From: an uncultured Prevotella sp.
Lineage (GTDB): Bacteria > Bacteroidota > Bacteroidia > Bacteroidales > Bacteroidaceae
Assembly: GCA_944319915.1 (NCBI GenBank)
Contig: CALUEY010000032.1
Coordinates: 1 to 64,000, forward strand
Length of the DNA: 64,000 nucleotides
Direction: 5' to 3'
The translations under genes were made by a program, and so were the position numbers. The notes under the pieces were generated by a model that saw only the letters and a program-made list of their open reading frames with translations, did no database searches and was not told the DNA's origin. Positions 60,344 to 64,000 of this stretch are shown piece after piece. Positions within the stretch are counted from its first letter, which is position 1, and every line of letters begins with the position of its first letter.

Positions 60344-61051
60344 TCACCGCGCTTGGCCCAGCAGCTCGGCGGCCAGCTCCCTCATGCCCTCCGAGGCTCC
60401 CTTCATTATGTGCCTGAAGCGTGGCCCCCGGGCGGCCATCACGGGCTTGGGGTCTATGAGGCACACCGGGGCCGAGGGCTTGGCGTACTGCACGAGGCCT
60501 GCCGCCGGGTACACGTTGAGCGAAGTGCCTATGATTATCATCATGTCGGCCTGGCTCACGGCCTCGGCCGCAGGCTCTATCATTGGCACCGCCTCGCCGA
60601 AGAACACTATGAACGGGCGCAGCAGCGAGCCGTCGCCGGCCAGCGTGCCGGGCTCCACCTCGCAGTCGGCGGCGGTCAGCGTCTTGATGTAGCGCGGGTC
60701 GTAGGGGTCGCGGCTGGAGCACACCTTCATCAGCTCGCCGTGCAGGTGGATTACGTTGGTCGAGCCGGCCTGCTCGTGCAGGTTGTCCACGTTCTGCGTC
60801 ACCACCGTCACCTCGTATTCCTCCTCGAGCGCGGCCACGAGGCGGTGGCCCTCGTTGGGCTCGGCGGCCAGCAGCTGGCGCCGCCGCTCGTTGTAGAACC
60901 TGGTCACCAGGGCCGGGTCGGCCAGCCACCCCTCGTGCGAGGCCACCTGCTCCACGGGGTACTCCTCCCACAGCCCGCCCGAGTCGCGGAACGTCCTGAG
61001 GCCGCTCTCCGCCGACATCCCGGCCCCTGTAAGTACTGCTATCTTCTTCAT
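60344..61051 (-). CDS. cobB: NAD-dependent protein deacylase, Sir2 family
   Basis: A 235-aa class III sirtuin that removes acetyl or other acyl groups from lysines using NAD+. KKIAVLTGAGMSAESGLRTFRDSGGLWEEY is the NAD-binding start. VTQNVDNLHEQAG and the catalytic His in VIHLHGELMKV near residue 115 are present. RPFIVFFGEAVPMIE and IIGTSLNVYPAAGL complete the fold. The usual zinc Cys pairs are not evident around residues 120-150 (CSSRD is the only Cys), which fits some zinc-less bacterial homologues. It is a single-gene unit. Confidence 0.93.
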   Translation of the reverse strand: MKKIAVLTGAGMSAESGLRTFRDSGGLWEEYPVEQVASHEGWLADPALVTRFYNERRRQLLAAEPNEGHRLVAALEEEYEVTVVTQNVDNLHEQAGSTNVIHLHGELMKVCSSRDPYDPRYIKTLTAADCEVEPGTLAGDGSLLRPFIVFFGEAVPMIEPAAEAVSQADMMIIIGTSLNVYPAAGLVQYAKPSAPVCLIDPKPVMAARGPRFRHIMKGASEGMRELAAELLGQAR

Positions 61052-61125
61052 CGCTTCATTGTTTTAACAATGCACAAAAATAGTGATTTTTCGCGAAATG
61101 AGGCCACCGAATCGGATAAAATAAG

Positions 61126-61133
61126 TATCTTTG
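61126..61133 (+). promoter_or_regulatory. -7 box of the FKBP operon
   Basis: TATCTTTG 42 bases before the chosen start of the first FKBP gene. The -33 element is poor. Confidence 0.55.
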
Positions 61134-61174
61134 CACGATTTTAAAGACAACACGCATACACATTGACGCAAGAC

Positions 61175-61780
61175 ATGGACAAACTTAGCTACGCTTTGGG
61201 CTTGGGCATCGGCCGCCAGTTGGCGCAGATGGGCGCAGGCCAGATTAACGTGGGCGACTTCGCCTCGGCCATCAACGACGTCATCACAGGCGCCGACCTC
61301 AAGATGACAAACCGCGAGGCGCAGGCCATAGTCACCGAATACTTCGCCCGCCAGGAGGCGAAAATCAGCGCCGAGCGCGCCGAGCAGGGCAAGGCGGCGC
61401 GCGAGGCCGGCGAGAAGTACCTGGCCGACAACGCCAGCAAGCCCGGCGTGGTGGTGCTGCCCAGCGGGCTGCAGTACCTCGTGCTGAAGGAAGGCACGGG
61501 CCGCCGGCCCAAGGCCACAGACAGGGTGAAGTGCCACTACGAGGGATTCCTCACCGACGGCACCGTGTTCGACAGCAGCGTGCAGCGCGGCGAGCCGGCC
61601 ACCTTCGGCCTGCAGCAGGTGATAGCCGGCTGGACCGAGGGCCTGCAGCTCATGCAGGAGGGCGCCAAGTACCGCTTCTTCATACCCTACCGCCTGGGCT
61701 ACGGCGAGAGCGGCGCGGGCGCCTCGATACCCCCTTACTCCGCCCTCGTCTTCGACGTGGAGCTTATCGAGGTGGTGTGA
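61175..61780 (+). CDS. FKBP-type peptidyl-prolyl cis-trans isomerase (first copy, no signal)
   Basis: A 201-aa FKBP/Mip-like isomerase with an N-terminal helical dimerisation part (MDKLSYALGLGIGRQLAQMG, residues 1-80). The FKBP domain covers ~90-201 (LPSGLQYLVLKEGTGRRPKATDRVKCHYEGFLTDGTVFDSS in pieces, VIAGWTEGLQLMQEGAKYRFFIPY). No signal peptide is visible, unlike the next two genes, so it is likely cytoplasmic. ATG 61175 is used rather than a TTG four codons upstream. Confidence 0.9.
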   Translation: MDKLSYALGLGIGRQLAQMGAGQINVGDFASAINDVITGADLKMTNREAQAIVTEYFARQEAKISAERAEQGKAAREAGEKYLADNASKPGVVVLPSGLQYLVLKEGTGRRPKATDRVKCHYEGFLTDGTVFDSSVQRGEPATFGLQQVIAGWTEGLQLMQEGAKYRFFIPYRLGYGESGAGASIPPYSALVFDVELIEVV

Positions 61781-61820
61781 CACCAACGACGCAACAACAA
61801 AACGAAACAAAATAACCACA

Positions 61821-62693
61821 ATGAAAAAGCTTACAGTCATAGCCTCAGTGGCTATCGCAGCCGCCACGCTCGCTTCGTGCGGCAACTCAACCCCCAAGGC
61901 CAACCTCAAGAACGACGTCGACTCCGTGAGCTACGCCGTAGGCATGGCGCAGACCCAGGGCCTCAAGGAATACCTCGTGTACCGAATGGGCATCGACACC
62001 ACCTACATGGATGAGTTCGTCAAGGGCATCAACGTCGGCGCAAACGCAGGCGACGACAAGAAGAAGGCCGCCTACTACGCCGGCATACAGATAGGCCAGC
62101 AGATATCCACGCAGATGATGAAGGGCCTCAACCACGAGCTGTTCGGCAACGACTCCACCCAAACCATCTCGCTTAAGAACTTCCTCGCAGGCTTCGTGAG
62201 CGGCACCACGGGCAAGAAGGGCCTCATGACCATCGACCAGGCAGCCCAGGTGGCACAGGTGAAGATGCAGCAGATAAAGACAAGGAGCATGGAGAAGGTG
62301 TACGGCAAGAACCGCGAGGCCGGCGAGAAGTTCCTGGCCGACAACGCCAAGAAGCCCGGCGTGAAGACGCTGCCCAGCGGGGTGCAGTACAAGGTGATAA
62401 AGGAGGGCAGCGGCGCAGTGCCTGCCGACACCTCGAGGGTAAAGGTGCACTACGAGGGCCGCACCATCGACGGCAAGGTGTTCGAAAGCTCCTACAAGAA
62501 CGGCAGTCCCATCGAGATGCAGTGCAACCAGGCCATAAAGGGCTGGGCCGACGCACTCGTGCACATGCCCGCAGGCTCAGTGTGGGAGGTTTACATCCCG
62601 CAGCAGCTGGCCTACGGCGAGCGCGAGGCCGGCGAGATAAAGCCTTTCTCCGCCCTCGTGTTCAAGATAGAGCTGCTGGAGATAGTAAAGTAA
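61821..62693 (+). CDS. FKBP-type peptidyl-prolyl isomerase lipoprotein (second copy)
   Basis: A 290-aa FKBP with a lipoprotein signal (KLTVIASVAIAAATLASC, Cys19). The FKBP_N-type helical region spans ~30-165 and contains an insertion rich in Lys and Gly. The catalytic domain starts LPSGVQYKVIKEGSGAV near 190. VKVHYEGRTIDGKVFESSYKNG and IKGWADALVHMPAGSVWEV are conserved. It lies 40 bases after the first copy. It probably assists folding at the membrane or in the periplasm. Confidence 0.92.
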   Translation: MKKLTVIASVAIAAATLASCGNSTPKANLKNDVDSVSYAVGMAQTQGLKEYLVYRMGIDTTYMDEFVKGINVGANAGDDKKKAAYYAGIQIGQQISTQMMKGLNHELFGNDSTQTISLKNFLAGFVSGTTGKKGLMTIDQAAQVAQVKMQQIKTRSMEKVYGKNREAGEKFLADNAKKPGVKTLPSGVQYKVIKEGSGAVPADTSRVKVHYEGRTIDGKVFESSYKNGSPIEMQCNQAIKGWADALVHMPAGSVWEVYIPQQLAYGEREAGEIKPFSALVFKIELLEIVK

Positions 62694-62709
62694 CATAGCA
62701 CAACCACGC

Positions 62710-62742
62710 GGCGGGAGGCGGATTCACCATCCGCCTCCCGCC
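62710..62742 (+). terminator. Hairpin between second and third FKBP genes
   Basis: GGCGGGAGGCGGAT (14 bp) pairs perfectly with ATCCGCCTCCCGCC around a 5-nt loop. No T tract follows, and the next start is only 17 bases away, so it may moderate read-through or translation rather than stop transcription. Confidence 0.5.
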
Positions 62743-62759
62743 ATGTAATGCCAAGAATT

Positions 62760-63737
62760 ATGAAGAAGACACTCATGTTGGCGCTCGCCGTGCTGGCAAG
62801 CGCATCGTTCAACGTGGCCCTCGCCGCGAAGAAAAAGAAGAAGCAAGACAAAGACAAGGCGCAGACCGTGAGGCTCGCCACATCGTCCGACACCCTGAGC
62901 TACGCCATCGGAGCCGTCATGACCAACGGCCTCATACCCTACCTGCAGCAGGCCGAGGGCGTGGACACTGCCTACATGGCCGACTTCCTGCGCGGCTTCA
63001 ACGAGATGGTTGGCGCCGGCGACGACCCCAAGTTCAAGGCTTACTCCGCAGGCATGGGCATAGCCTCGCGCCTTAAGGGCCAGATGCTCGCAGGCATGGA
63101 GAGGGAGTTCACCGACACCCCCGACAGCATAGTGCCGCAGCTCGTGTTCCGCGCCTTCGCCGACGCGCTCGCCGGCGACACCACAGTGATGAAGCTCAGC
63201 GCCGCCGAGGCCACCTTCAAGGACAAGCGCGAGAGCAACAAGGCCGCCAAGGACGAGAAGCTCTACGGCGCAAACCGCCGCGCCGGCGAGCAGTTCCTGG
63301 CCCAGAACGCCAAGAAGGACAGCGTGGTTACGCTGCCAAGCGGCCTGCAGTACAAGGTGCTGGTGAAAGGCACGGGCGACATACCCAAGCTCACCGACCG
63401 CGTGCAGGTGAACTATGAGGGCCGCCTCGTGGACGGGACGGTGTTCGACAGCTCGGCCAAGCACGGCTCGAAGCCTGCCTCCTTCCGCGCCGACCAGGTG
63501 ATAAAGGGCTGGACCGAGGCCCTCACGATGATGCCCGTGGGCAGCAAGTGGCAGCTCTTCATACCGCAGGAGCTGGCCTACGGCAGCCGCAACGCAGGGC
63601 AGATAAAGCCTTTCAGCGCGCTCATCTTCGACGTTGAGCTGGTGGGCATCGAAAAGCCTGCCTCCACGGCAGCGCAGAAGCCCGTGGCATCAACGGACGA
63701 GAAAGGCGCCAAGCCCGCCGCCAAGGCCAAGAAATAA
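62760..63737 (+). CDS. FKBP-type peptidyl-prolyl isomerase (third copy, exported)
   Basis: A 325-aa FKBP with signal peptide (KKTLMLALAVLASASFNVALA) and a Lys-rich start to the mature protein (AKKKKKQDKDK). The N-terminal helical domain (SYAIGAVMTNGLIPYLQQ ...) and FKBP domain (~195-300, VQVNYEGRLVDGTVFDSS, VIKGWTEALTMMPVGSKWQL) are complete. A Lys/Ala/Pro-rich tail (~25 residues) is unusual. ATG 62760 gives a standard signal; an in-frame ATG lies at 62748. Confidence 0.92.
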   Translation: MKKTLMLALAVLASASFNVALAAKKKKKQDKDKAQTVRLATSSDTLSYAIGAVMTNGLIPYLQQAEGVDTAYMADFLRGFNEMVGAGDDPKFKAYSAGMGIASRLKGQMLAGMEREFTDTPDSIVPQLVFRAFADALAGDTTVMKLSAAEATFKDKRESNKAAKDEKLYGANRRAGEQFLAQNAKKDSVVTLPSGLQYKVLVKGTGDIPKLTDRVQVNYEGRLVDGTVFDSSAKHGSKPASFRADQVIKGWTEALTMMPVGSKWQLFIPQELAYGSRNAGQIKPFSALIFDVELVGIEKPASTAAQKPVASTDEKGAKPAAKAKK

Positions 63738-63881
63738 GCTGCCGCCGGCACTCGCCGCCGCGCAGGCCCACTACTGGCCGCGAGGCCGCCCACCGCGCCC
63801 CCGGGCGCTGTTGGCGGCCTCGCGCTTTATGGGGCCGCCCCGCGCACGGCGCAATGAAAACTGAACAACACTACTAAGGCA

Positions 63882-64000
63882 ATGGGCAACATCAACGACA
63901 TGACCGTGGGCTCGCCCACGAGGGGCATCGTGAGGTTCGCGGTGCCGCTGGTGAGCGGCTACATACTGCAGCAGATGTACCTCGTGATCGACGCCGCCAT
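63882..64000 (+). CDS. MATE-family efflux transporter (partial, runs off the end)
   Basis: The first 39 codons read MGNINDMTVGSPTRGIVRFA and VPLVSGYILQQMYLVIDAA, the typical N-terminal helix of MATE (DinF/NorM-like) sodium- or proton-driven efflux pumps. The rest lies outside the window. It probably forms a separate unit from the FKBP genes; a 140-bp GC-rich gap without a clear promoter precedes it. Confidence 0.75.
   Translation, partial: MGNINDMTVGSPTRGIVRFAVPLVSGYILQQMYLVIDAA

Overview
This window comes from a GC-rich member of the Bacteroidales. The evidence is the Bacteroidota promoter signature (TTTG, about 19 nt, then TAnnTTTG) in front of many genes, the near absence of Shine-Dalgarno sites, and marker clusters: acpP-fabF-rnc, a DUF6242/DUF6089/uppS/bamA/ompH/ompH/ompH/murI block, LolC/E-rbfA, gamma-alpha fused KorA with KorB, ptb-buk, and short 'GxYIVxxxK' secretion tails. 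I cannot fix the family from sequence alone; a high-GC Muribaculaceae- or Prevotellaceae-like lineage is plausible. Nearly all coding DNA is very GC-rich except one visibly AT-richer island at about 33.3-37.5 kb.

Layout: 0.2-3.5 kb, MsbA-like exporter and miaB (minus). 3.7-8.7 kb, a PatB/MalY aminotransferase, a TPR/HTH membrane regulator and a YD-repeat secreted protein. 9.1-14.1 kb, a glycosyltransferase, a GT87-like membrane protein, GtrA and an LtaS-like sulfatase-fold enzyme. 14.3-16.6 kb, an internally deleted AAA/PD-(D/E)XK gene and a helix-hairpin-helix/beta-barrel protein. 16.7-27.4 kb, a surface polysaccharide locus of two converging operons: glycosyltransferases, an F420-hydrogenase-beta-like protein paired with a pyruvyl transferase, a fucosyltransferase-like protein, an LpxL-like acyltransferase and an EFR1-type flavodoxin/ferredoxin. 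27.7-32.6 kb, acpP, fabF, rnc, an iron-type ABC ATPase and ldhA. 33.0-37.7 kb, an accessory island bounded by about 130-bp direct repeats and carrying GIY-YIG, C39-like peptidase and hsdM genes, a frameshifted DUF1016 nuclease and a truncated hsdS. 37.8-43.0 kb, a small secreted protein, a pectate lyase and ptb-buk. 43.26-43.48 kb, a probable structured ncRNA with an ideal promoter and a terminator. 43.7-52.2 kb, the outer-membrane assembly block. 52.3-64 kb, an alcohol dehydrogenase, an MBL-fold lipoprotein, LolC/E-like, rbfA, tRNA-Arg, korA/korB split by a four-helix-bundle gene, a sirtuin, three FKBP isomerases and the start of a MATE transporter.

The intergenic DNA is unusually structured. 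Four kinds of element recur: (1) CCAAACGGCC/GGCCGTTTGG motifs, some folded into perfect palindromes; (2) 7-9 bp tandem repeats that abut or overlap stop codons; (3) AAGAAGCTGTTTTGAT terminator-like hairpins; (4) a repeated promoter module ending in TATATTTGC. The most interesting objects are the repeat-bounded island with its protease/nuclease/methylase operon, the ncRNA, and the tandem repeats that flank a four-helix-bundle gene inserted in the kor operon.
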